This document shows, piece by piece, positions 56,814-64,000 of a stretch of 64,000 nucleotides of DNA; the stretch's first letter is position 1, and the number at the start of each line of letters is the position of its first letter. The DNA lies in NCBI RefSeq assembly GCF_002161445.1, contig NZ_NFHT01000003.1, forward strand, positions 172,195 through 236,194. The letters run 5' to 3'. The notes beneath the pieces were generated by a model. The model worked only from the letters and a program-made list of their open reading frames with translations. It did no database searches and was not told the DNA's origin. Made by a program: the position numbers and the translations under genes. The stretch comes from Alistipes sp. An66. GTDB lineage: Bacteria; Bacteroidota; Bacteroidia; Bacteroidales; Rikenellaceae.

Positions 56814-57743
56814 CTAAAAAAGCGCATCGCTCCCCTTAAACGAGCGGATCACCCGCTCCTTTACAACATCACCCTCCTCCATACGGCCGATCAACAACGG
56901 CGACGTCGGGTCATGCAACACCCGATTCCGATACACCGTCTTCGTATCGGTGTTGGCATAGCAATACAGACAGCCGTGGCTGCATGTATCATAGGCTCCG
57001 ATATCCACACTCTGCACACATCCACACTCCGGCCGTTGGTTCCTGTCTTTGGCGACCTCCAACCTGCACCCCAGCAGCTCTTCAATCAACATACGGTCGA
57101 TGCATCGGCCATGCCGGATGCCCATCGGCTCCAGGTCTATCCGTTCCGCGCAGCTCTGAATCCGGATGCCATAGCTTGATGCAATGGAGGCCAAACCCGC
57201 AGCCAATCGGGTGATTTCATCCGCACTCGGTTCCCGGGCCGTTGTCGTCCTTAAATTGCGCCGCGTCTTCTGATACAGATCCACAAAACTGATCACGCAG
57301 GTTTGGGTACAGGATGCCAACCGTTTGGCGATTGCCTCAAAACCGTGCAGATGATATTGGACGTCCATGCTTTGCGAGAACAGAATCGGGTCATACCTCC
57401 AGATGACCCGCTTGGGGCCAATCCGGTCGGACAGCAGTCTGAACGTCTCGATCACGGACTCCTTCTGCGGAAGCCCCATCTCCAGCTCCCTGTCGTATGG
57501 AGTGACCGTAAACTGGAAATAGTACATGTAGTCCGCAAGTTCACCCAGACGCGGCAGCATCGGCGCCGGATTCTTGCTCCAAAAGACAATGCAATCAATC
57601 ACATCCGGAGAAAGCCGGATTTTGCTGACCTGATGCCGGTTCATCGGATTCCGGACGCACACCTGCCCCTCCCGGATTCGGTTGTAAAACCAGTCCGAAT
57701 AGAAGGCAGGAATATCGGTTCTTCTGCTGACGCTCAGTATCAT
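56814..57743 (-). CDS. DUF1848 family protein with cysteine-rich C-terminus
   Basis: A 309-residue protein matching DUF1848 from the start (ILSVSRRTDIPAFYSDWFYN). It has a predicted TIM-barrel-like pattern with FWSKNPAPML and WRYDPILF segments. Near the C-terminus lie five cysteines (C240, C242, C254, C258, C261) in CGCVQS and TCSHGCLYCYAN; the last resembles the Fe-S binding end of radical-SAM-like enzymes. Function not established. The gene is on the opposite strand from the integrase, in the cargo region. Confidence 0.88.
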   Translation of the reverse strand: MILSVSRRTDIPAFYSDWFYNRIREGQVCVRNPMNRHQVSKIRLSPDVIDCIVFWSKNPAPMLPRLGELADYMYYFQFTVTPYDRELEMGLPQKESVIETFRLLSDRIGPKRVIWRYDPILFSQSMDVQYHLHGFEAIAKRLASCTQTCVISFVDLYQKTRRNLRTTTAREPSADEITRLAAGLASIASSYGIRIQSCAERIDLEPMGIRHGRCIDRMLIEELLGCRLEVAKDRNQRPECGCVQSVDIGAYDTCSHGCLYCYANTDTKTVYRNRVLHDPTSPLLIGRMEEGDVVKERVIRSFKGSDALF

Positions 57744-57817
57744 CGCGAATCATTTTATCGTTTCGCCGCACTTTGCAGACGGCACCCGAGGCTGCGGCGT
57801 ATATCGGCCCAACCGGT

Positions 57818-58096
57818 CTATTTGCGCTCGGGGTCCGCTTCCGCCGCAGGCCGATCCTTCCAGAGCCACCACTTGCACTTCGCCGGATCGGGATTCTCCG
57901 TGTTGACGAAATAGACGACCGCGCGATAAAGATACAGCTGACAGCGGTCAATCTGACACCCCCGCAGACGACACTCCTCGGCATAGAGTTCCTCGGCCGT
58001 CTTGCCCTTCAGCGATTCGATGGTCGTGTAGCCCATGGCCAGTAGATCCGCTTCGGTCCGCGGCCCGACGTTTGGTATTTTTCGCAGTTCAGTCAT
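57818..58096 (-). CDS. Cdd1/pathogenicity-locus-like helix-hairpin-helix protein
   Basis: A 92-residue protein starting MTELRKIPNVGPRTEADLLA: a helix-hairpin-helix of the Cdd1 type, with AEECRLRGCQIDRCQLYLYR and a C-terminal WWLWKD. It is normally a separate small gene. Here its frame is continuous with the upstream HD-domain frame only because of an apparent 1-nt deletion upstream; its own ATG at 58096 overlaps the expected HD-gene stop (58089-58091). Function unknown; DNA binding likely (family inference). Confidence 0.75.
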   Translation of the reverse strand: MTELRKIPNVGPRTEADLLAMGYTTIESLKGKTAEELYAEECRLRGCQIDRCQLYLYRAVVYFVNTENPDPAKCKWWLWKDRPAAEADPERK

Positions 58097-58723
58097 GGCT
58101 GTTTGGTTTCCCGTAAAGCCGCTCCAGATCGAGCTTCTCGATGCGCGAACGGATGGCACGGGCTTGCGCTGGAAATGGGCGGACAGCTCCACCTCCGTCG
58201 CCCCCTCACACCACCGGCGCGTCAACTCCAAATCATCTTCCTCAGTCCAGGGCATATAGGCGTTCGGATACTCCTGGCGGCAGGCGTAGACCGAGTAGGT
58301 CGGTTCGCCGGTCAGCTGCTTGTAGGCCCGCAAATAACGCTTCAGCCGCTTGACATCCTTGTCCGAGAGGTACGGCAGGCGGCGGATATCCATATTGTCC
58401 GTCAAGTCGTTCAGCTTGACCGCCACGGCCAGCGGATTGCCCTTTATGCGGGCAATATAACGGTCGTAAGGCTCCTCCTCGGCGTGAGTCAAACAGCGCA
58501 GCGCCTCGATGATTTCGGGTGCAAACCCCTCGGCCGTCAGCCCCTCCAGCGTCCAGTCGCTGTCCTCGACCACATCATGTAGCACCCCGACGATCTTCTC
58601 TTCGGGGGTTGTGCCCACGGCCATGACCCGCAGCGGGTGACCGATATAGTCGTTCCCGGCCTTGTCGCGCTGGCCGCGGTGCGCCTCGGTGGCAATCTCG
58701 ATGGCTCGTTCCAGGGTACTCAT
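58089..58723 (-). pseudogene. HD-domain phosphohydrolase gene with probable frameshift
   Basis: The N-terminal 130 residues form an HD domain of the RelA/SpoT-MazG type: GHPLRVM (28-34), HD at 49-50 (LHDVVEDSD), and KLNDLTDN near 103-110. A Trp-rich DNA-binding-like segment follows (PWTEEDDLELTRRWCEG). At about 58155-58163 the minus-strand reading CCCGTGCC lacks one G relative to the likely CCCGGTGCC: adding it restores QRKPGAIRSRIEKLDLERLY to a stop at 58089. As sequenced, the frame instead runs into the Cdd1-like gene (a 301-residue fusion, 57818-58723). A sequencing error is possible. Confidence 0.7.
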
Positions 58724-58880
58724 GCTCTACTTCGGTTTATGGACGCCGTTCGGCGCGTCCTATCCAAGACAAAGATACGAAATTTGCCGACAGCAGGAAA
58801 GCGGGTCACCCCGCCTGCGGCAATAAACTACAACGATACACACCGCCCGACAGACGCTCTACCGCAAAAAACAGCGACTG

Positions 58881-58913
58881 TTGGCGGTTTTCCGATTTAA
58901 TTTCCTATTTTTG
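58881..58913 (+). promoter_or_regulatory. Promoter of the DprA-like gene
   Basis: TTGG at 58881-58884, 21 bp spacer, TATTTTTG at 58906-58913. The leader would be about 220-255 nt and contain the hairpin at 59035-59088. The 451-bp gap 58724-59174 has no convincing gene. Confidence 0.5.
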
Positions 58914-59034
58914 TAGATGGTTCCGTGCCGATCCGCGGAGCCGGACATTTTATACGAACGTTTTGTTACGTTTTCTTTCGCATTCAAACTTCGCAACTTT
59001 GATCTCTCGAAAGAAATGTAGCCGGGCGCTCCGT

Positions 59035-59088
59035 AAACGTATGTATTGCATCCGTGCGCTATTGGCGCATTATGTGCAATACACGTTT
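59035..59088. repeat. Long interrupted hairpin in the leader of the DprA-like gene
   Basis: Three stacked stems: AAACGT/ACGTTT (6 bp), GTATTGCA/TGCAATAC (8 bp) and TGCGC/GCGCA (5 bp, loop TATTG), separated by a 2-nt bulge and a small internal loop. Strong enough to be a regulatory RNA, protein-binding or recombination structure. Confidence 0.7.
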
Positions 59089-59138
59089 CGCGTGGGCTGT
59101 CCGTGTTGCTTATTTCGAGAGGGGCAGCGAAGGCCTGA

Positions 59139-59651
59139 ATGCGTGGTAAGTCAATGCGGCAACCCACGTTTTTTATGGCTTTCGATTACGATTACACCGG
59201 AAACCCCGCCCTGCTCGACCGTCGGAAGGTCGCCTTCTTCGCCTCGCGCGTCGTCTCACCGGCCGTCGAGGAGCAGGCCTTGCGCTGGGCCGAGGCGTGT
59301 TGCGCAACCGACCGTGTCGTAATCAGCGGCTTCCAATCCCCGCTTGAAAAATCAGTCTTTGAACTTCTGCTGCAAGCCCGGCACCCGGTGATCTGGGCCC
59401 TGGGGCGCGCCCTCTACCGCCGCTACCCTCCCGACATCGAAGAGGCGTTGGCCGAGCAGCGCATTCTGATCTTTGCCGTGCGCAACGCCCGCCGGACCGG
59501 TTGGCAAACGGCCCAAACCCGCAACTACGCCATCGCCACGATGGCCGAGGAGAGCGTCTACGCCCTCCGCTCGGACGGCCGTCCCAGCTCGCTCGACGTC
59601 CTCTGCGGGCTGGAGTTGGGACGCAAACCGGTGCGTTGTTTCCCGCAATAA
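59139..59651 (+). CDS. DprA-like SLOG/Rossmann protein
   Basis: A protein of up to 170 residues; the start could be ATG 59139, 59154 or 59175 (MAFDYDYTGNP is the recognisable beginning). The fold resembles the DprA/SLOG nucleotide-binding family: VAFFASRVV, then DRVVISGFQSPLEKSVFELL, WALGRALYRRYP and a late RNYAIATMAEESVYALRSDG. It is much shorter than full DprA and lacks its SAM/HTH domains. SLOG proteins bind or process nucleotide signals; here the gene is cargo of the integrated element and function is unknown. Confidence 0.75.
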   Translation: MRGKSMRQPTFFMAFDYDYTGNPALLDRRKVAFFASRVVSPAVEEQALRWAEACCATDRVVISGFQSPLEKSVFELLLQARHPVIWALGRALYRRYPPDIEEALAEQRILIFAVRNARRTGWQTAQTRNYAIATMAEESVYALRSDGRPSSLDVLCGLELGRKPVRCFPQ

Positions 59652-60284
59652 ACGTCTCGTTTCACGGGAAAAATTGGTACTGAAACCGCTTCAAAACCCG
59701 GTTCTGAATGATCGAAATTCTGTAAAATCGAACGCTGAAAGAGGACAAATTACCCTGCTTTTTATGGCGTAAATGTCGGATTAGAGGCTCTCAATTGGAT
59801 GAATTGAGGGCTTCCAAATTCGTGAAATTTGTCCAAAATTTTGCACCCTTAACCGCCCAAAATCGGTCGAAACGGGCTTTTTGAAGTCTGATTTGAGGCG
59901 ATAAACCGCCACTTTACCACGCCAAAATGGCCGGATCTTCCCTGTTTTCTGGCGAAGGGGGTCTCGAAAATCCTTCGCCGGCTAAATTTCGGGTCGGGCC
60001 ACGGTGGCCCCGGTAAAAAACGACGACTTCGGAGGAGTTTTCCACCCCCTTGCGGGCAAGCTGTTTTCGTTACCGAGAATATTTCGCGTAACGGAAAACA
60101 CAGCTTGCTGAGTCCCGAACATATAATGTTCCAGGGGCTCAAAAACGGGTCGAATATCACGTCCCGTTCCCGCTTGTTCGCCGGCCAATCTGAAGAGGCG
60201 AACCACCCGTTCCCGAAGCCGACATCGGGAACAAAATCGACAAAAAAAGGAAGGTCCGGAGGCGTCTTATTCAAAAAGGCCGAC

Positions 60285-60344
60285 TGACTGATTGACGTCA
60301 GTACTGACTGAAGTACTGACTGACTGAAGTACTGACTGACTGAA
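60285..60344. repeat. Iteron-like repeats GTACTGACTGACTGAA
   Basis: Two exact 16-bp units (60313-60328 and 60329-60344) preceded by a 12-bp partial unit (60301-60312) and related GACTGACTGA sequence from 60282. The 15-mer CTGTTTTGTTGTTTT occurs at 60381-60395 and 60421-60435. These lie in a 1.29-kb gap (59652-60938) with no convincing gene; the gap's ORFs are of low complexity and look non-coding. Confidence 0.75.
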
Positions 60345-60938
60345 GTCACGGTTTTGCTGTTTCGCTGTTGTGTTGACACACTGTTTTGTTGTTTTACTGA
60401 CGTAGTGTTTTGCAGGCTCTCTGTTTTGTTGTTTTGCGGACATATTGATTTGCGGATACCAGTTGGATACATAGGGCTGGAGCGACAACAAGACTTTGGT
60501 CGTTGCCCACATTCTTGCATCAGGGAGGGTTGGGCGCTGCGCCTACGGCGGAAGCCCGATAAATACACGATAGGGACCACAGAAATAGGCCATACACCTC
60601 AAAAACCACCGCAGAGCACAACTAACATCACCAAGCTCCATCATGGCTCAAACGCGAGAAAAACGGGCGACAAATTAACCTTAGGTGGCAGCAGGGATTG
60701 AGGCCAGTGGATGAAAGATGGTCCGGGGAACGGGAGACACGACACACAGCCGAAGCATGGTTTTTCTCCTTTCCATCGGTAGCATCTTCAAAAGTGGGCC
60801 GGAGCGAATACGACAACTTTTTCCGCGGGGAAAGGGCTCCACCGAAAGAGGCTTTTCCCTGCGGAAACCCCACCGGGGCCTGAGGTTGGCATTTCGCTCC
60901 GGGCCCTTACCTTGCTGCCGGATGAAAAGGAGCAGAAC

Positions 60939-61505
60939 TCACAACCGCCCGTTGTCGTTCCACTCACCGTAGAGAATGCCTTTGCGGGTGTTTTCAAGAA
61001 ATTTGTCGAGACGTTTCCGAAAAAGTTCGGGTTGGTTCTTTTTGATCTGAATAGTATCAATCCGCACCCGTTTGTAGAGATCCGGCAGACGGCAGAAGTT
61101 TTCCCAAAGAACAGGGTCGGACTGCAACTCGTGCAAAATATCGGGATCGATGGAAAATCCGGTTTCGCTCATATCCGGCAAGACGGCCCGTCCCGCATCG
61201 GTCATCAGCCCCAGCCGTTCCATGCGGCGGCATCGTTCCTTGTTCAGTTCCGACCAGTTGCTGCGAGGCTTTCGGGGACAAAGTTTCTGGGCTGTCACCT
61301 CTTCGGAGATCTTCTTGGTGGTGCTGTCAATCCAGCCGAAGCACAGGGCCTCCTCCACGGCATCGACATACCAGAAGGTGTCGTCATCAACGGGGCGTCC
61401 CCGCTTGACCACCACCCAGCATTCCGGCTCCTTGTCGTGGTTCTGCCGAAGCCACTCGCGCAACTCCGACCTCGATTTGGCATCTAACAAATTATGGATC
61501 TCCAT
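60939..61505 (-). CDS. YdeI/OmpD-associated family protein
   Basis: A 188-residue protein (or 197 if the ATG at 61532 is used). Matches the YdeI-like family: WVVVKRGRPVDDDTFWYVDA, then EEALCFGWIDSTTKKISEEV and RKPRSNWSELNKERCRRME, with a C-terminal KKNQPELFRKRLDKFLENTR. Some members are named for bacteriocin protection, but the biochemical role is unclear. It is a cargo gene between the repeat region and the helicase gene. Confidence 0.87.
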   Translation of the reverse strand: MEIHNLLDAKSRSELREWLRQNHDKEPECWVVVKRGRPVDDDTFWYVDAVEEALCFGWIDSTTKKISEEVTAQKLCPRKPRSNWSELNKERCRRMERLGLMTDAGRAVLPDMSETGFSIDPDILHELQSDPVLWENFCRLPDLYKRVRIDTIQIKKNQPELFRKRLDKFLENTRKGILYGEWNDNGRL

Positions 61506-61665
61506 AATCTTCTGCAGCTGTCTGTCCAACATGCAATATTACGCAAATTAATGCGAAACGAGTACATGTAGAGGGCTACAAAAGCGGGGCAAATCCAAGA
61601 AACACTCTTTTCCCATCCATTGAAACTTTATATATCCAAGATGACCGACTTCGTTAGATTTATCT

Positions 61666-61673
61666 TAATTTTG
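61666..61673 (+). promoter_or_regulatory. Possible -7 box of the helicase gene
   Basis: TAATTTTG, about 50 bp before ATG 61723, in an AT-rich stretch; no clear -33 box. Confidence 0.35.
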
Positions 61674-61722
61674 TATTCATCGATATTCGGGGAACACGCC
61701 CCACAATCTATTCGCTTTGCTT

Positions 61723-63870
61723 ATGACTCGTTGTCTATATCACGCCACGATACACGAATTTTTACAGCAGTCGTCAGAGGCTCTGTTGGGAACCTTCGTG
61801 AATAACTATCACGGAGTTGCTATGACCACAACCAACGAAGCCTGGGCCGATGAGATCCGCATTATGCAGGAGGGCCTGCAACCGTGGAAGGATGAAGATG
61901 GACAGGTCATTTTCGAGTACGACATTCCACGACTCGGAAAGCGGATCGATGTTGTTCTGCTGCTTCGTGGGCTTATCTTCTGCCTCGAATTCAAGACAAG
62001 ACAAGAGGCTAAGAAGGAGAATATGCGGTCATATATCGAGCAAGTATTAGATTATGCTTTGGATCTGAAGAATTTTCACTTGCTGAGCCAAAATAGGATC
62101 ATTATCCCCATTCTCATACATCCTTGGATCAGTAAAAGTTCAAGCGTATTCCAGGCCTCTGTATATGATGATTCCATATACAACCCCCTGTTAACAGGGC
62201 CAGCTGGTCTACAACAGCTCATTGCCGATGTTCTGGCACATGCTGGAGCCACATCGCCAGATCCAAGTCTGGGGGCCGACTGGATCATCAGCCCCTACTC
62301 ACCCACCCCGACTATCATCGAGGCAGCCAAAAGGCTCTACGAGAACCACTCGGTAGAGGACATCACCCGCCACGAAGCGGACAAGGTATCGACCGATCGC
62401 ACGATTGCATATATCCTCGATGTGATCAAGACCAGCCGAGAGAAGGGCGAGAAGAGCATCTGTTTTGTTACGGGCGTACCGGGAGCCGGGAAGACATTGG
62501 TCGGGTTGGATGTTGCCGTCAAACAATCCTACCAGAATGGTGAGAAATTGAGCGAGGATGAAGGGGCCGTTTATCTTTCGGGCAACGGGCCGTTAGTCGC
62601 GGTGCTGACCGAGGCTCTGGCCATCGACAACCAGAAGAAGTGTCAAGCTCGGGGCGAGAAAAAGAACCGGTCGGATTCACGAAGGGAGGTTGGCAAATTC
62701 ATCCAGATTATCCATCGCTATCGGGACAACATGCTGGCCAAGCTAAAAACTCCGATTGAGAATGGCATCCTTGAGATTGATCCCAAGAAAGCAATCAAGC
62801 TTGCCAAAGCCGGCTATGGCGAGGTGGAACATGTCGCCATCTTTGACGAAGCGCAGCGTTCATGGACCCACAAGCGGCTCGCAGATTACCTCAAACGCGG
62901 AGGAACCTACGGCAACAAACTCAAGATCCAGAACTTTCCCTACTCCGAGGCGGCCTTCCTTATTTGGTCTCTGGATCAACGGGAGGATTGGGCAACGATT
63001 GTATGCTTGGTAGGTGGCGGGCAAGAGATCAACACCGGAGAGGCCGGCATTTCGGAATGGATCAAGGCCCTCAATGAGAAATTTACACACTGGAGGATCT
63101 ACATCTCCGACAAGCTAACCGAGGCGGAATATGCCGAAGGACGTGTCAATGAACTACTGGCCGGCAATGACAAAGTGACCTTCTCTCCAGAGCTCCATCT
63201 GGGGGTTAGTCTACGTTCGTTTAGAGCCGAGAACCTCTCCGCCTTTGTGCACGCCTTGCTCTCCTTCAACCCGGATGCCGCTGCGCTGTACGACACGATC
63301 AAAGCGCACTATCCGATTGTTCTGACCCGAGATATGACCAAGGCAAGGGCTTGGCTACGCAAGAACGCCCGAGGCTCACAACGCTCCGGCGTTCTCGTCA
63401 GCAAGACTGCCGCACGCTTTAAGCCGCTGGCCGTCGATGTTCTGGGTCAAGGAGATGAAAACGCCGTTCATTGGTTCCTGGAGGATAAGACTGACATCCG
63501 CTCTTCCAACTACCTCGAGGATGCGGCAACCGAGATCCAGGTACAAGGGCTCGAACTGGATTATACCTGCGTCCTTTGGGATGCCGACCTGCGCTGCGAA
63601 AACGGAAGCTGGCGATACTTCAATTTCAACGGCCGAACAGCCTGGCGCGAAGAGTCCGGGCAAACCGAAAGCAGCCTCGAACGACGAAAATACATGTTGA
63701 ATGCCTACCGTGTCCTCCTAACACGCGCCCGTATCGGCATGGTCATTTGCGTTCCAGGAGGCAATTCCAACAAGACCGTTGATGGGTTCCCTGAGGATGC
63801 AACCCGACTACCTGAGTTTTATAACGACACCTACAAATACCTCAAGTCAATAGGGTTAGAAGTGATATAA
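61723..63870 (+). CDS. DUF2075 superfamily 1 helicase with N-terminal PD-(D/E)XK-like nuclease signature
   Basis: A 715-residue protein. Residues 70-95 (GKRIDVVLLLRGLIFCLEFK) give D76...E89-x-K91, the pattern of PD-(D/E)XK nucleases. The helicase part has Walker A GVPGAGKT (251-258), DEAQ (375-378), GGGQEINTGEAG (about 431), EIQVQGLELD and a late LLTRARIGMVICVPGG. This DUF2075 architecture occurs in mobile elements and near defense genes; substrate unknown. ATG 61723 (MTRCLYHATI) is preferred to the TTG at 61717. GC content is lower than in the backbone, suggesting recent transfer. Confidence 0.88.
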   Translation: MTRCLYHATIHEFLQQSSEALLGTFVNNYHGVAMTTTNEAWADEIRIMQEGLQPWKDEDGQVIFEYDIPRLGKRIDVVLLLRGLIFCLEFKTRQEAKKENMRSYIEQVLDYALDLKNFHLLSQNRIIIPILIHPWISKSSSVFQASVYDDSIYNPLLTGPAGLQQLIADVLAHAGATSPDPSLGADWIISPYSPTPTIIEAAKRLYENHSVEDITRHEADKVSTDRTIAYILDVIKTSREKGEKSICFVTGVPGAGKTLVGLDVAVKQSYQNGEKLSEDEGAVYLSGNGPLVAVLTEALAIDNQKKCQARGEKKNRSDSRREVGKFIQIIHRYRDNMLAKLKTPIENGILEIDPKKAIKLAKAGYGEVEHVAIFDEAQRSWTHKRLADYLKRGGTYGNKLKIQNFPYSEAAFLIWSLDQREDWATIVCLVGGGQEINTGEAGISEWIKALNEKFTHWRIYISDKLTEAEYAEGRVNELLAGNDKVTFSPELHLGVSLRSFRAENLSAFVHALLSFNPDAAALYDTIKAHYPIVLTRDMTKARAWLRKNARGSQRSGVLVSKTAARFKPLAVDVLGQGDENAVHWFLEDKTDIRSSNYLEDAATEIQVQGLELDYTCVLWDADLRCENGSWRYFNFNGRTAWREESGQTESSLERRKYMLNAYRVLLTRARIGMVICVPGGNSNKTVDGFPEDATRLPEFYNDTYKYLKSIGLEVI

Positions 63871-63941
63871 GAAGGGGAATACTGATACTGTTCCCAAAAG
63901 TGTGTCTGGAGAAGGATAAATAAAAAAGTCTACAGATTTTT

Positions 63942-64000
63942 TAGATTTGTATAGGGAATCAACAAAAAACTAAAAAAGAGTAGACTTATGGTGTTGACAA
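63942..64000 (+). other. Start of a truncated gene at the window end
   Basis: TAGATTTG (63942-63949) resembles a -7 box, and an ATG at 63988 begins MVLT before the window ends. The 8-bp inverted repeat AAGTCTAC (63926-63933) / GTAGACTT (63980-63987) would fold across the leader and reach the start codon. The AT-rich context could be the end of an insertion sequence, but too little is visible to tell. Confidence 0.3.

Noticed and set aside
59659..59672. parS-like sequence GTTTCACGGGAAAA
   Set aside because: Only one half matches the parS palindrome, and it lies in the mobile element 10 kb from parB.
59849..60580. 243-codon minus-strand frame in the repeat region
   Set aside because: Its Ser/Gln/Val-rich middle is generated by the GACTGACT and TTTTGTTG repeats; no domain is visible on either side.
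60644..60679. Short frame MAQTREKRATN, which resembles the start of mobilization proteins
   Set aside because: It stops after about a dozen codons, and nothing downstream continues a mobilization protein in any frame; too short to support even a pseudogene.
60628..60873. 81-codon minus-strand frame beginning MGFPQGKASFGG
   Set aside because: No family resemblance, no ribosome site and no hydrophobic or coiled pattern that would suggest a real protein.

Overview
The window looks like the chromosome of a GC-rich gut Bacteroidota, most likely Rikenellaceae/Alistipes-like (inference). The signs are: many -7 boxes of the Bacteroidota type TAnnTTTG, often with a TTTG/TTGC -33 box about 18-21 bp upstream; a fumarate reductase operon in cytochrome b, flavoprotein, Fe-S order; DUF5723, DUF4252, DUF5683 and GIN-domain families; OstA-like and paired SurA-like envelope genes; and GC-rich codon use that leaves very long false antisense ORFs.

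Region 1-53.9 kb is chromosomal backbone. It starts with the 5' part of uvrC (-), then a lipoprotein and DUF5723 protein (+), a patatin-like lipase and 5-formyl-THF cyclo-ligase (-), and the fumarate reductase/succinate dehydrogenase operon (+), whose 3' end is present in three tandem copies, each with its own terminator. Next come an ECF sigma / putative anti-sigma / beta-barrel / DUF4252 operon (-); a PspC-PspC-PadR-GIN-PspC envelope-stress type operon (+); two sugar/nucleoside-type kinases; a GT2 glycosyltransferase (-); DsbD (+); a secreted GH2 beta-galactosidase (-); an RND efflux operon (+); and a thioredoxin-ferredoxin-MarR triad (+). A FadR/GntR regulator faces an indolepyruvate oxidoreductase-aminotransferase-CoA-transferase operon, which could ferment aromatic amino acids to aryl acids with energy gain. 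Then come a HAD phosphatase, an AspT/YbjL-type transporter, an MscS channel, a Nudix hydrolase, an OstA/SurA-like envelope-biogenesis operon, a CPBP protease, parAB, DUF5683, an MltD-like transglycosylase and mnmE.

Region 53.9-64 kb looks like an integrated mobile element beginning at the 3' end of mnmE. It has a tyrosine recombinase preceded by a cluster of GTGTAAA heptamers, a membrane/coiled-coil protein, an excisionase-like HTH protein, and cargo: DUF1848, an HD-domain gene joined by an apparent 1-nt deletion to a Cdd1-like gene, a DprA-like SLOG protein behind a strongly structured leader, about 1.3 kb of mostly non-coding sequence with iteron-like repeats, a YdeI-family protein, and a 715-aa DUF2075 helicase with an N-terminal PD-(D/E)XK-like nuclease signature. 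The far end of the element is not in the window. The last 130 bases hold the start of another gene. No rRNA, tRNA or CRISPR array was seen.
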